The notes under the pieces were generated by a model. That model was given only the letters and a program-made list of their open reading frames with translations, ran no database searches and was not told where the DNA came from. A program made the translations under genes and the position numbers. Source: Planotetraspora thailandica (lineage in GTDB: Bacteria > Actinomycetota > Actinomycetes > Streptosporangiales > Streptosporangiaceae). From it: DNA of 64,000 bases. Positions 42,618 to 51,359 of this stretch are shown here, piece by piece; the first letter of the stretch is position 1; the number at the start of each line of letters is the position of its first letter. The stretch is from assembly GCF_016863335.1 (NCBI RefSeq), contig NZ_BOOR01000063.1:1-64000 (forward strand), written 5' to 3'.

Positions 42618-43271
42618 CTAGACCGAGTTCCCGGCCGGTTCACCTGAGGCGGGTTCTCCTGAGGGGGCGGCGAACATGCCGGCGATCAGTGCCCGCAGGG
42701 ATCCGGCCAGCCGCTCCGCCTCTCCTCGCTCCAGCATGCGGAGGACCGGTTCGCTCTGGAGGCTGCCCAGCAGGATGTGCGCCAGCAGGTCGCCGTCCAG
42801 ATCGGGTCGCCGCGCGGTGATCAGCGCGCTGATGTGGCCGTGCCAGAACCGGTGCAGGGGGTGGCCGTCGCCGTCGTCTCCCTCATGGCCCTTCAGGTCC
42901 GGCCTGCCCGCCGAGCTCGCGGCGTGCCCGAGCGCCGCGAGAAGTCCCTTGTTCCTCCCGACGACGTCGACGATCGCGTCGACGAACGCGATCAGCCGCT
43001 CGTCCGGCGGGGCCCCGGGGCCGAGGGGCGGAGGACCGGTCCTGACGGCCTCCTCCAGGGCATAGGCCCGCTCCTGCATCAGCGCGACCATCAGGCCCAT
43101 CCGGCTACCGAAACGGTGGAAGACCGTGCCCTTGCCGACCCCGGCCGCGGCGGCGATCTGCTCCATGGAGATCTGTTCGGGGCGATGCCGGGAGAGCAAC
43201 TCCTCGGTCGCCCGCAGGATGGCGCGGCGGTTGCGTGCCGCGTCAGCACGTTCGGGGCGTGCCTCGGTCAT
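42618..43271 (-). CDS. TetR family transcriptional regulator
   Basis: A 217-residue repressor. The helix-turn-helix reads AARNRRAILRATEELLSRH ... ISMEQIAAAAGVGKGTVFHRFGSRMGLMVALM. The C-terminal domain contains GHAASSAGRPDLKGHEGDDGDGHPLH, a His/Asp-rich loop that could be a ligand or metal site. ATG 43271 follows GAGGAG. Divergent from a quinone-oxidoreductase gene with twin operators between. Confidence 0.92.
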   Translation of the reverse strand: MTEARPERADAARNRRAILRATEELLSRHRPEQISMEQIAAAAGVGKGTVFHRFGSRMGLMVALMQERAYALEEAVRTGPPPLGPGAPPDERLIAFVDAIVDVVGRNKGLLAALGHAASSAGRPDLKGHEGDDGDGHPLHRFWHGHISALITARRPDLDGDLLAHILLGSLQSEPVLRMLERGEAERLAGSLRALIAGMFAAPSGEPASGEPAGNSV

Positions 43272-43295
43272 CGGCTCCTCTTCCGCGTAGACAAC

Positions 43296-43342
43296 TGGAC
43301 CGGCGGTCAACTAAGCTCCGATCGAACTTGACCGCAGGTCCA
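43296..43342. promoter_or_regulatory. Twin operators between TetR and oxidoreductase genes
   Basis: The 15-mer ttgaccgcaggtcca (43328-43342, plus) recurs inverted as tggaccggcggtcaa (43296-43310). Each is a palindrome GACC-N3-GGTC, and the centres are 32 bp apart. The layout suits TetR dimers controlling both genes. Confidence 0.7.
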
Positions 43343-43367
43343 ATTTATCCTCACCAGGGAGGGCGGC

Positions 43368-44342
43368 ATGCGCCGAATCCGCTATCACGCCTACGGCGGC
43401 CCCGAAGTGCTCACCATGGAGGAAACCGAGATCCCGACCCCGGGCACCGGACAGGTCCGCATCCGCGCCGAGGCGATCGGCGCCAACTTCGTCGACGTGA
43501 AGTTCCGGCAGGGGCCGGACGCCGGCGGCGTCTACCACCGCGCGCTGCCCGCCGTGCTCACCGGCGACGTGGTCGGCACGGTCGACGCGGTGGGACCGGG
43601 CGTCGACCCCGGTCTCGCCGGCCGCAGAGTCGCCACACTGGCCGAAGACGCCTTCGCCGACCAGGTGCTCGCCGACGCCACGTGGCTCGCGCCCGTGCCG
43701 GAAGGCATCGACGACGCCACGGCGAGCATGCTGCCGATGGGCGCCCCCGTCGCGCTGGGCGCGTTGCGCACCGCCCGGGTGGCGCCCGGCGAGACGGTGC
43801 TCGTCCATGCCGCCGCGGGAGGCATCGGCCACTTGGCCGTGCAACTCGCCAAGATCTGCGGCGCGGGCACGGTGATCGCCACGGCGGGCTCCCCCGGCAA
43901 GCTCGACTTCACTCGCATGCTCGGGGCCGACGCGGCGGTCGACTATTCGGCGGAGGACTGGCCCGATCGGGTGCGCGAGGCCGCACCGCGGGGAGTCGAC
44001 GTCGTCCTGGACTCGGTCGCCGGCGGCGTGCTGCTGCGCAGCCTCGACCTCCTGGCTCCGTTCGGGCGGGCCGTCGTCTACGGTGCTGCCGGCGGCGAGC
44101 TCACCGGCATCCCGCTGACCAGCCTCTTCGCGATGAGGTCGGTATCCGGGTTCTCACTGCTGGCGTGGCGGGCCGCCGCACCGGAGCAGGCGCGCCACGA
44201 CATGGACGAGGTCGCAGAACACGCCGTCGAGGGCCGGCTGCGCGCGGCGCTGCACGCCCGGCTGCCGCTCCACCAGGCGGCCGAGGCGCACCGCATCCTG
44301 GAGAGCCGATCCCAGCTCGGCCGCGTCCTCCTCGTGCCCTGA
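43368..44342 (+). CDS. Quinone oxidoreductase-like zinc-independent MDR enzyme
   Basis: A 324-residue medium-chain dehydrogenase/reductase of the quinone-reductase group. The N-terminus YHAYGGPEVLTMEE and GANFVDVKFRQG fit QOR proteins; the nucleotide fold is VLVHAAAGGIGHLAVQLAKICGA; zinc-ligand cysteines of alcohol dehydrogenases are absent. It probably reduces quinones or enones with NADPH. Its promoter holds the TetR operators, so expression is likely induced by a reactive or xenobiotic compound. Confidence 0.92.
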   Translation: MRRIRYHAYGGPEVLTMEETEIPTPGTGQVRIRAEAIGANFVDVKFRQGPDAGGVYHRALPAVLTGDVVGTVDAVGPGVDPGLAGRRVATLAEDAFADQVLADATWLAPVPEGIDDATASMLPMGAPVALGALRTARVAPGETVLVHAAAGGIGHLAVQLAKICGAGTVIATAGSPGKLDFTRMLGADAAVDYSAEDWPDRVREAAPRGVDVVLDSVAGGVLLRSLDLLAPFGRAVVYGAAGGELTGIPLTSLFAMRSVSGFSLLAWRAAAPEQARHDMDEVAEHAVEGRLRAALHARLPLHQAAEAHRILESRSQLGRVLLVP

Positions 44343-44356
44343 GCGCACGCCGCCCG

Positions 44357-46078
44357 TCAGGCGATCTCACTCCGCAGGTCGCGCTTGAGGACCTTCCCGA
44401 CCGGGTTGCGCGGCAGGGCCGTACGCAGCAACAGCCGCTCGGGCAGCTTGTAGGAGGCGATCCTGGCCGAGCGCAGGTGGCCGACGAGGTCGTCGAGCGT
44501 GAGTTGCGCGCCGTCCTTCGGCACCACCACGGCGCAGACCCGCTCCCCCAGCACCTCGTCGGGGTAGCCGACGACGGCGACGTCGGCCACGTGCGGGTGC
44601 GCGGCGATCAGGCTCTCCAGTTCGGCCGGGGCGATGTTCATGCCGCCCCTGATGATGATGTCCTTGGCCCGGTCGACATACCGCAGGAACTCGCCCTGCT
44701 CGCCGTCGATGACGAACACGTCGCCCGTCTTCAGGTAGCCCTGCTCGTCGAACGGGTCGGGCAACCGCCCGCCGTCGACGTAGCCGGCGAACACCGTGGG
44801 GCCCTTGAGGCGCAGCTCGCCGGGACGGCCCGGCTCGGTGACCTCCTCCCCCGTCTCCGGGTCGACCAGGCGCACCGACACCTGGCGGGAGATCCGCGAG
44901 GTCCAGGTCACGCCCGGCACGCCGTACCGGGGGAAGTAGCGTGCCCGCTGCTCCGGGTCGGGCACGTCATGGGGATCGGTGAGCAGGGCGATGCCCTCGT
45001 TGGAGCCGAAGAAGTTCACGACGCCGACGCCGTGCACGTCCTGCCAGCCCTTCACCATCGCGGGCGGGAGCGGCGCCGAACCCGACCCGATCAGCCGCAG
45101 GGACGAAATGTCGGCCCGCGCCAGCAGGTCGCCTCGCGCGAGCAGCAGCGACAGCAGCGCGGGCGGCGCGACCGTGTACGTGGCACGTTCCTCGGCGATC
45201 TGGGCCAGGAACGTCGGCAGGTCGAAAGGATGGTGTTGCACGAGCACCCCGCCGACGCGCAGCCACGGCAGGAACATGCCGCAGACGCCGGCCATGTTCA
45301 CCATCGGAAACGGGTTGAGCAGCACGTCGTCGGCGGTGAGCCGGGGCGCGTCCACGGTGGCCCAGCACATCGCCAGCCAGTCGTAGTGGCTGCGCGGCAC
45401 GCCTTTGGGCGTGCTCTCGGTGCCCGAGGTCCAGCAGATCGTGACGCAGTCGTTCGGGTCGGCCGGGTGGGCCGCCGCATACGCCTCGACGGCCGCCCGC
45501 GCCTCCTCCGGATCCGCGCCGGCCACCTCGGCGTCCAGCGCCTCGCCGTACACGAGAAGCGCGGGCAGGCCGGGCAACGCCGTACGGACCTCGTCCGCGG
45601 GGCGGCGCCCGCCGAGCGCCGACACCGTGACGAACCCGGCGAAGCCCGCGAGGGCGCCGAGCTCGGCCACTTCGTGCTCGCGATACTGCACGGGCAGCGG
45701 GGAGACGACGACGCCCAGCCGCCAGCACGCGAGATAGACGGTGACCAGCTCGACGGTGTTGGGCAGTTGTACCCCCAGCACGTCGCCGGCGCCCAGGCCG
45801 TGCCGCAACAGCACGGCGGCGAAGCGGGTCACCTCGTCGTCCAGCCGGCGCCAGGTGAGGCGGCGCGGGGACAGGCCGAGCAGGTCCGGCTTGTTGCGCG
45901 GATCGACCAGGGCGAGCCGATCGGGTTCGGCGGCGACGCGGGCGCGGAACAACGCGTCCATCGTGTCGTCGCTCCACCAGCCGAGCCGGGTGTACTCCTC
46001 GACCCGTTCGCGGGGGTGCAGACCCCGGGTCAGATCTGCTCGGGCTGAGGCGGGCGTGCCGGCGGGGGGTGCGTACAT
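44357..46078 (-). CDS. Acyl-CoA synthetase / AMP-dependent ligase
   Basis: A 573-residue adenylate-forming enzyme that activates a carboxylic acid with ATP and CoA. P-loop TSGTESTPKGVPRSH, NFFGSNEG (A5 region), GYLKTGDVFVIDG, DRAKDIIIRGGMNIAPAELE and the C-terminal catalytic lysine in PRNPVGKVLKRDL are all present. It belongs to the group of CoA ligases for bulky or aromatic acids. Its promoter carries the same element as the SCPx-like thiolase gene downstream of 49972, indicating co-regulation. The substrate is not identifiable. Confidence 0.92.
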   Translation of the reverse strand: MYAPPAGTPASARADLTRGLHPRERVEEYTRLGWWSDDTMDALFRARVAAEPDRLALVDPRNKPDLLGLSPRRLTWRRLDDEVTRFAAVLLRHGLGAGDVLGVQLPNTVELVTVYLACWRLGVVVSPLPVQYREHEVAELGALAGFAGFVTVSALGGRRPADEVRTALPGLPALLVYGEALDAEVAGADPEEARAAVEAYAAAHPADPNDCVTICWTSGTESTPKGVPRSHYDWLAMCWATVDAPRLTADDVLLNPFPMVNMAGVCGMFLPWLRVGGVLVQHHPFDLPTFLAQIAEERATYTVAPPALLSLLLARGDLLARADISSLRLIGSGSAPLPPAMVKGWQDVHGVGVVNFFGSNEGIALLTDPHDVPDPEQRARYFPRYGVPGVTWTSRISRQVSVRLVDPETGEEVTEPGRPGELRLKGPTVFAGYVDGGRLPDPFDEQGYLKTGDVFVIDGEQGEFLRYVDRAKDIIIRGGMNIAPAELESLIAAHPHVADVAVVGYPDEVLGERVCAVVVPKDGAQLTLDDLVGHLRSARIASYKLPERLLLRTALPRNPVGKVLKRDLRSEIA

Positions 46079-46126
46079 GCGACCTCGCTCCTTCGCGAGT
46101 TCCGTACGGCGCGCGCCGCAACAGCG

Positions 46127-46162
46127 TTACTACAACAGACAGAGTCACCTCCGTCAACGGCC
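46127..46162 (-). promoter_or_regulatory. Promoter and shared element of the acyl-CoA ligase gene
   Basis: On the minus strand TTGACG (46152-46157) is followed after 19 bases by TAGTAA (46127-46132). On the plus strand the segment reads ttactacaacagacagag, nearly identical to that before the SCPx thiolase. The element ACTAC-N4-(A/G)ACAGAG overlaps the -10. Confidence 0.65.
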
Positions 46163-46179
46163 CGCGCGACCGGCCTGCG

Positions 46180-47151
46180 TCAGGCCGGGTCCTTCACCTC
46201 GACCTCGTTGCCGCGCAGCGGAGCCGAGCAGGCGTCGCAGGTGAGCCGCGCGTGGAAGTCGCGGCCACAGGCGCGGTGGGTGTAGACGAGGGCCGGACCC
46301 TCAGGGGCCCGGAACCACCGCTGTCCCCAGTCGATCGCGACGATGACGACGGGGAAGAAGGCGCGGCCCTTCTCGGTGAGGCGGTAGCTCGGCCAGTCGG
46401 CGCGTTCCTCGCTCGGCGTCTGCTCGAAGACGCCGAGCTCGCAGAACAGGCGCAGCCGCTCGGCGATGATCGTCGGGGGCGCGCCCAGGCGCTGCTCGAA
46501 GTCGCGGAACCGGTGCAACCCCTGGAACGCCGCACCCAGGATCGCCGCCGACCACCGGTTGCCGATCAGCGCCATGGTCTGCGGGAACAGCCCGGCGCCG
46601 CCCTCGGCGGAGGTCGAGCGGCGCCGCGTGGTCGCGGTGGGCACCGAGCGTTCCCACGTGCCGCTGGGGCCGAAGCCGCCGGTGACGTCGCGCGGGCGCA
46701 CCGCCAGCCGGCAGGCCCCGCACGACAGGACGGGCAGGAACTCCTTGCCGCACACGCGGTGCACCATGCGCGGAAGCGACTCCACGTGCTCGGGCACCCA
46801 CGCCGACTCCCACGCCCAGATGGTCAGCAGCAACGGCCACAGATCGCGTCCCCGCTTGGTCAGCCGGTATTCGAACCGCCTGGCCTGGTTCTCGACGCCC
46901 GCCTTCTCGAAGATCGCCATTTCGGTCAGGGCGGCGAGCCTGCGCGTCAGCACGGCGTGCGAGATCGGCAGGATCGTGCGCCATTCGCCGTACCTCCGCA
47001 CGCCGACCAGGGCGTGCCGCAGGATGAGCAGGTTCCACTCGTCGCCGATCAGCCCGAGGGTGAGGCCGACGGCGTTGGCGTCGCCCTCGGGGAGCGTGGT
47101 CGGGCGGTCTGGTAGGTGGACGAGCACGTGGTTCTCCGTCTGGGTGTTCAC
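46180..47151 (-). CDS. Double HxlR-type transcriptional regulator
   Basis: A 323-residue protein made of two HxlR winged helices in tandem. Half 1: LIGDEWNLLILRHALVGVRRYGEW ... ILPISHAVLTRRLAALTEM, ending CGKEFLPVLSCGAC. Half 2: LIGNRWSAAILGAAFQGLHRFRDFEQRLGAPPTIIAERLRLF, ending CGRDFHARLTCDAC. Each half closes with C-x8-C-x2-C, a possible zinc site. One chain could act as a built-in dimer. GTG 47151 follows GAGGGGGC; ATGs 33-36 bases upstream lack a ribosome site. It is the best candidate to bind the shared element of this cluster. Confidence 0.88.
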   Translation of the reverse strand: MNTQTENHVLVHLPDRPTTLPEGDANAVGLTLGLIGDEWNLLILRHALVGVRRYGEWRTILPISHAVLTRRLAALTEMAIFEKAGVENQARRFEYRLTKRGRDLWPLLLTIWAWESAWVPEHVESLPRMVHRVCGKEFLPVLSCGACRLAVRPRDVTGGFGPSGTWERSVPTATTRRRSTSAEGGAGLFPQTMALIGNRWSAAILGAAFQGLHRFRDFEQRLGAPPTIIAERLRLFCELGVFEQTPSEERADWPSYRLTEKGRAFFPVVIVAIDWGQRWFRAPEGPALVYTHRACGRDFHARLTCDACSAPLRGNEVEVKDPA

Positions 47152-47191
47152 CGGCGCCCCCTCGACGCGCCGCTGGGCGCGCATCACACGG

Positions 47192-48706
47192 TCACAGGCG
47201 CAGGGCCCGGACCGGGGAGTCGGCCTCCCGCCAGCCGGGGATGCCGTCCCCCGCCGCCCAAGTGGCGTGCGTTCCGCTGGAGATACGCTCCGGCAGCCTG
47301 ATCCGCGCCAACGGACCGTCGGCCACCCGCGCCGCGTCGAAGATCAGACACTCGGAACGATCTTCGGACATGTCGGTCGTAAGGGTAACAAGGTACCCGT
47401 CTTCCTCGGAGGCCGAGCCTACCCGGGGCGCCATCGCGGGCTCGCTGCCGTACACACCGTCCGGGAGGCGATACCGCTCTTCGCCGCCCGTCACGAGGTC
47501 GTGGCGGACCAGACCGTCGAACAGGAACCAGCCCTCCACGCCCGTCGCCGCGTACGCGTAGCGGTAGCCGAGCCCTCCGTAGGCGTTGTTGACCACGCCG
47601 AACTCGGTGATGGAGTCGCTGAGCCGTTCTTCCCGGCACCGCCCGGTCACCAGGTTGAGCCGCCAGCGGTGCAGGCGCGTCTGCATGCGGTCGAGCGCGA
47701 GGAAGCGGAACATGCGCCGGTAGTGGCCGCCGTCGCCGGTGTCCTTCGGCTCGGGGTCGCCCTGGAAGAACCCGTCGAGGACGATCTCGTCGCCCTCCTC
47801 GTAGGCGTTGACCCAGTGCAGCACGTACGTCGGGTCGGCCTCGAACCACCGCACCTGCGACGACGTCCCCCTCCGGGGAATCACGCCGAGCCGCGTCGGC
47901 AACTCCGGGTGGAACCGCGCCGCGTACAGCCCCCTGGCCATCAGCTCGGGCTCCCAGAACAGCGGGCAGTCGTTGAGGATCGCGTAGTTCTCGGTGAAGG
48001 CCATGTCGTGCGGCAGCCGAGGCCCGGGCAGCGGGATGTCGACGTAGTGGCTGAGCCGGTCGTCGGCTCCGACGACCCCGTAGTGCATGTACGGCTCGTC
48101 GGTGCCGTAGTTGAAGAACAGCAGCTCGCCGGTGCGCGGGTCGACCTTCGTGTGCGCCGAGACGCCGCAGGCGTAGGGGAAGGCGCCGCCCCAGTCGGCC
48201 TTGCCGAGCGTCTCCAGCGTGAGCGGGTCGAGCCGGTACAGGTCGCCGCACTGGTAGAAGCTGGTCAGCGCGACGCCCGCGTGCACGACGACGTCGGTGC
48301 TGGACGCGTCCTTCATCCGCCCGCGCGCGCCCCAGCCGTCCTCGCGCGGCGACTTCGCGGGCCGCTCAGCGATTCCCGCCCACAACGGCCTGCCGGCCTC
48401 CGCCTCGGCCAGGAAGCCGTCGGTGCGGACGAACCTGTTGCGGTAGAACGCCTTGCCGTCCCGGAAGCCGACCACGTGGACCATGCCGTCCCCGTCGAAC
48501 GGGTGGTAGCGCTCCAGCGCGGGATGCACGGGGTTCTCGGTGTTGCGCAGATAGACGCCGTCGAGGTCGGCGGGGATCTCGCCGATCACCTCCAGGTCGT
48601 CGGCGCGCCACTCGGTGGCCTGCGGCCGCCACGGCCCGGTCCGGTACGGATGATCGTCATCTTCCGGCAGGGTCGAAAGGACCCGTCCGACGACGTCGAC
48701 GTCCAC
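47192..48706 (-). CDS. Carotenoid oxygenase family protein (RPE65/lignostilbene dioxygenase type)
   Basis: A 504-residue non-heme iron dioxygenase. All four iron-binding histidines can be placed: GVSAHTKVDP, LPHDMAFTENYA, YVLHWVNAYEEGDE and the C-terminal SSGTHATW. YHPFDGDGMVHVV near residue 65 is typical. Such enzymes cleave a C=C double bond of carotenoids, apocarotenoids or stilbenes to two aldehydes. In this cluster its product could be oxidised to an acid for the acyl-CoA ligase. GTG follows AGGAG. Confidence 0.92.
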   Translation of the reverse strand: MDVDVVGRVLSTLPEDDDHPYRTGPWRPQATEWRADDLEVIGEIPADLDGVYLRNTENPVHPALERYHPFDGDGMVHVVGFRDGKAFYRNRFVRTDGFLAEAEAGRPLWAGIAERPAKSPREDGWGARGRMKDASSTDVVVHAGVALTSFYQCGDLYRLDPLTLETLGKADWGGAFPYACGVSAHTKVDPRTGELLFFNYGTDEPYMHYGVVGADDRLSHYVDIPLPGPRLPHDMAFTENYAILNDCPLFWEPELMARGLYAARFHPELPTRLGVIPRRGTSSQVRWFEADPTYVLHWVNAYEEGDEIVLDGFFQGDPEPKDTGDGGHYRRMFRFLALDRMQTRLHRWRLNLVTGRCREERLSDSITEFGVVNNAYGGLGYRYAYAATGVEGWFLFDGLVRHDLVTGGEERYRLPDGVYGSEPAMAPRVGSASEEDGYLVTLTTDMSEDRSECLIFDAARVADGPLARIRLPERISSGTHATWAAGDGIPGWREADSPVRALRL

Positions 48707-48748
48707 GCTGTGTCTCCTCGTTCCTTCGCTCAGCCGCTCGTGCGCGGC

Positions 48749-49972
48749 TCAGTCGGCGCCGACCACGAAACCGACGGTCGTCGTGGTGCTGCCGCCGATG
48801 TTGAGTGTGCCGAACCGGCGTGCCCCCTCGACCTGGTAGGCGCCGGCCCGGCCGGTCACCTGGAGGGAGGCGTCCAGGAGCATGCGCACGCCGGTCGCGC
48901 CCACGGGGTGGCCGCCGCCGATCAGCCCGCCGCTCGGGTTTACGGGGATGCTCCCGCCGATCTCGAGGTCGCCGTTCTCGATCGCCTTCCAGCTCTCCCC
49001 CGGAGCGGTGATGCCGAAGTGGTCGATGGCCGCGTATTCCGACATCGTGAAGCAGTCGTGGGTCTCGATGCCGTCCAGGTCGTCCACGCCCGCGAGGCCC
49101 GCCCTGGCGAAGGCGTCGAGCACGGCCCGCCTCACGTGCGGCAGCACGTACGGATCGTCCGCGCTGCGCTCCAGCTTCTGGGCCAGGGGCAGGCCAACCG
49201 TGCGGTGACCCCAGCCGAGCATACGGGCGAGCGACCCGCGCGCCAGGTCGGGCCGGCGGGCGAGGAAGCGCTCGCCGACCAGGACGATCCCCGCGCCGCC
49301 GTCGGTGATCTGGCTGCAGTCCGTACGGCGAAGCCGTCCTTCGACGATCGGGTTGGCCGCGTCGTCGGCCTGGAAGCTCGCCTCGGTGAAGGTCCAGCCG
49401 CGCGTCTGGGCGTTGGGATTGGCGCGGGCGTTGCGGAAGTTCAGCTCGGCCACCGCGCGCAGATGGGCGTCGTCGAGGCCGTACCTGCGGTCGTATTCGT
49501 CGGCGAGCGCGCTGAACATGTAGGGCCACATGAAGCGGGCGTCCTCGCCCTCGTGACCGACCCAGGCCGCGGCCCCGAGGTGGCCCGCCGCCTCATCGCC
49601 GGTGACGGTGCGTTCCAGTTCGAGGCCCACGACGAGGGCGCAGTCGTAGCGGCCGGACTCGATGTCGGCCATCGCGGCGAGCACGGCGACGCCGCCGGAG
49701 GCGCATGCCGCCTCGTGGCGTGCCGCAGGCACCTCCCACAACTCGGGCACGACGGTTGCGGGCATGCCGCCGAGCTGGCCCTGCCCGGTGAAGAGCTGGC
49801 CGAAGGCGTTGGCCACGTGGATGACGTCGACGTCGGCGGGGGCCAGGCGGGCGCCGTCCAGCGTGCCGCGCACCACCTCGCCGGCGAGTTCGGCGAAGCC
49901 GTCCCCCGCCCTGGCCCGGTTGCGGGCGAAATCGCTCTGGTATCCGCCGAGGATCCACACGGCTTCCGGCAT
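48749..49972 (-). CDS. SCPx-type thiolase / acetyl-CoA acetyltransferase
   Basis: A 407-residue thiolase-superfamily protein of the SCP-x/thiolase-like-protein group. The nucleophile Cys is in EAACASGGVAVL, the active-site block HDCFTMSEY takes the place of NEAF, and GGGHPVGATGVRML supplies the histidine; the classical C-terminal Cys loop is altered to NIGGSTTTTVGF, as in this group. ATG 49972 follows AGGAGG. It is divergent from a second thiolase gene. Proteins of this type usually act in side-chain or branched acyl degradation, often with a DUF35 partner that is absent here. Confidence 0.9.
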   Translation of the reverse strand: MPEAVWILGGYQSDFARNRARAGDGFAELAGEVVRGTLDGARLAPADVDVIHVANAFGQLFTGQGQLGGMPATVVPELWEVPAARHEAACASGGVAVLAAMADIESGRYDCALVVGLELERTVTGDEAAGHLGAAAWVGHEGEDARFMWPYMFSALADEYDRRYGLDDAHLRAVAELNFRNARANPNAQTRGWTFTEASFQADDAANPIVEGRLRRTDCSQITDGGAGIVLVGERFLARRPDLARGSLARMLGWGHRTVGLPLAQKLERSADDPYVLPHVRRAVLDAFARAGLAGVDDLDGIETHDCFTMSEYAAIDHFGITAPGESWKAIENGDLEIGGSIPVNPSGGLIGGGHPVGATGVRMLLDASLQVTGRAGAYQVEGARRFGTLNIGGSTTTTVGFVVGAD

Positions 49973-49996
49973 CCCGGCCTCCTGCCTGTCCCGCCC

Positions 49997-50030
49997 TTAC
50001 TACAACAAACAGAGTTGACCGTCAACGGCC
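49997..50030 (-). promoter_or_regulatory. Promoter and shared element of the SCPx-like thiolase gene
   Basis: On the minus strand TTGACG (50020-50025), a 17-base spacer and TAGTAA (49997-50002) form a good promoter. The plus-strand reading ttactacaacaaacagag matches the ligase promoter at 46127 in 17 of 18 bases, and the flanking cgtcaacggcc is also shared. Confidence 0.75.
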
Positions 50031-50050
50031 TTGCCTGCGCCGACGGCCCG

Positions 50051-50068
50051 TCACTACGTTTAACAGAG
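50051..50068 (+). promoter_or_regulatory. Third copy of the shared element, before the second thiolase
   Basis: tcactacgtttaacagag matches the 49997 copy at 13 of 18 bases, keeping ACTAC and AACAGAG. It covers a -10-like TACGTT (50055-50060), with TTGCCT (50031-50036) 18 bases upstream. GTG 50096 follows. Confidence 0.55.
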
Positions 50069-50095
50069 CAACTTTGGCGGCCGGGAGGGCTGATC

Positions 50096-51304
50096 GTGTC
50101 CGACGTCTACGTGCTGGAGTACGTCCGCACGCCCCGCGGCAAAGGCTCACCGCGCGGCTCGCTGCATCACAGGAGCCCCGTCGACCTGGTCGCCGGCCTG
50201 CAACGGGCGATCGTCGAGCGCACCGGACTCGACCCCGCCGCCGTCGAGGACGTGGTCGTCGGGTCGGCCTCGCAGGTCGGGGAACAGGGGGCCAACCTGG
50301 CGCGCACCGCCACCTTGCTCGCAGGGTGGGGAGACGGCGTCCCCGGCGTCACGGTCAACCGCTTCTGCGCCTCCGGCATCGACGCCGTGGCCCAGACCGC
50401 CGCCCGGGTGCGCGCGGGCGACCTCGGCCTCGCCGTCGCCGGCGGCGTCGAGAGCGTTTCACGCGTCCCCATGTTCAGCGACGAGGGCCCGCTGTGGTCG
50501 GATCCGGAGACGGTCAAGCGGGTCGGCTCGATCCACATGGGCGTCGCCGCCGACCTGAACGCGACCGTCGACGGCTGGCGGCGCGAGCAGCTCGACGCCT
50601 ACGCCGTCGAGACCCACACGAAGGCCGCGGCGGCCTGGGACAGGGGCGACTACGCGCGCTCGGTCGTCCCTGTGCTCCGCGCGGACGGCACGTGGTTTGA
50701 CTGCGACGAGCTGATCAGACCCGGGACCACCGTCGAGACTTTGGCCGCGCTCGCCCCGGCGTTCGAGAAGCTCGGGGCCTCCGGCCAGGACGGCCTCGCC
50801 CTCTCCGCCCACCCCGAGACCGGCATGATCGCCCACCTCCACACCGTGGGCACCTCCCCCGCCCTCGCCGACGGCGCGGCGCTGCTCGTGCTCGGCACAC
50901 GGGAGCAGGCCGGGCGTCACGGGCTGCGCCCCCGTGCGCGCGTCGTCGCGTCGGCGACCGCCGCCGTCGACCCGGTCATCATGCTGACGGCGGGCCAGGC
51001 AGCGATCGAGAAGGTCCTCTCCAGGGCGGGGCTGGAGCCGTCCGGCATCGACGTGTTCGAGTTCGCCGAGGCGTTCTCCGCCCTCTGCCTGCGGCTGCGC
51101 CGCGACCTCGGCCCGGGCCCCGACCGGCTCAACCCCGCAGGAGGCACCATCGCCATGGGCCACGCCTTCGGCGCCACCGGGGCCATCATGGTCGGCGGCT
51201 GCGTCGACGCGCTCGAACAGCTCGGCGGCAGATACGGCGTGGCCGCCGTGAGCGGGGCGGCCGGGCTCGGCGTGGCCGTACTGCTCGAGCGGGTGGACGC
51301 GTGA
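50096..51304 (+). CDS. Acetyl-CoA C-acyltransferase-like thiolase
   Basis: A 402-residue thiolase. The nucleophile Cys is in TVNRFCASGIDAV (about residue 87) and the histidine in MGHAFGATGAIMV. The usual NEAF reads FAEAF, and the second catalytic cysteine near the C-terminus (normally C-x-G) is replaced in AAVSGAAGLGVAVLLERV. It may therefore be impaired in proton transfer or use another residue. GTG follows GGGAGGG. Divergent from the SCPx-like gene, with shared elements in both promoters, and followed by a DUF1295 gene. Confidence 0.9.
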   Translation: MSDVYVLEYVRTPRGKGSPRGSLHHRSPVDLVAGLQRAIVERTGLDPAAVEDVVVGSASQVGEQGANLARTATLLAGWGDGVPGVTVNRFCASGIDAVAQTAARVRAGDLGLAVAGGVESVSRVPMFSDEGPLWSDPETVKRVGSIHMGVAADLNATVDGWRREQLDAYAVETHTKAAAAWDRGDYARSVVPVLRADGTWFDCDELIRPGTTVETLAALAPAFEKLGASGQDGLALSAHPETGMIAHLHTVGTSPALADGAALLVLGTREQAGRHGLRPRARVVASATAAVDPVIMLTAGQAAIEKVLSRAGLEPSGIDVFEFAEAFSALCLRLRRDLGPGPDRLNPAGGTIAMGHAFGATGAIMVGGCVDALEQLGGRYGVAAVSGAAGLGVAVLLERVDA

Positions 51305-51359
51305 GCCGCGGCCCGGCTCGCCGTCGCCCCACCACCCATCTCGCGACGGAGACGACCCG

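Noticed and set aside
46466-50095. Very long plus-strand frame running through the HxlR, oxygenase and SCPx thiolase genes into the second thiolase
   Set aside because: Only the part from 50096 matches a protein family; the upstream part is antisense to three clear genes and exists because of high GC content.
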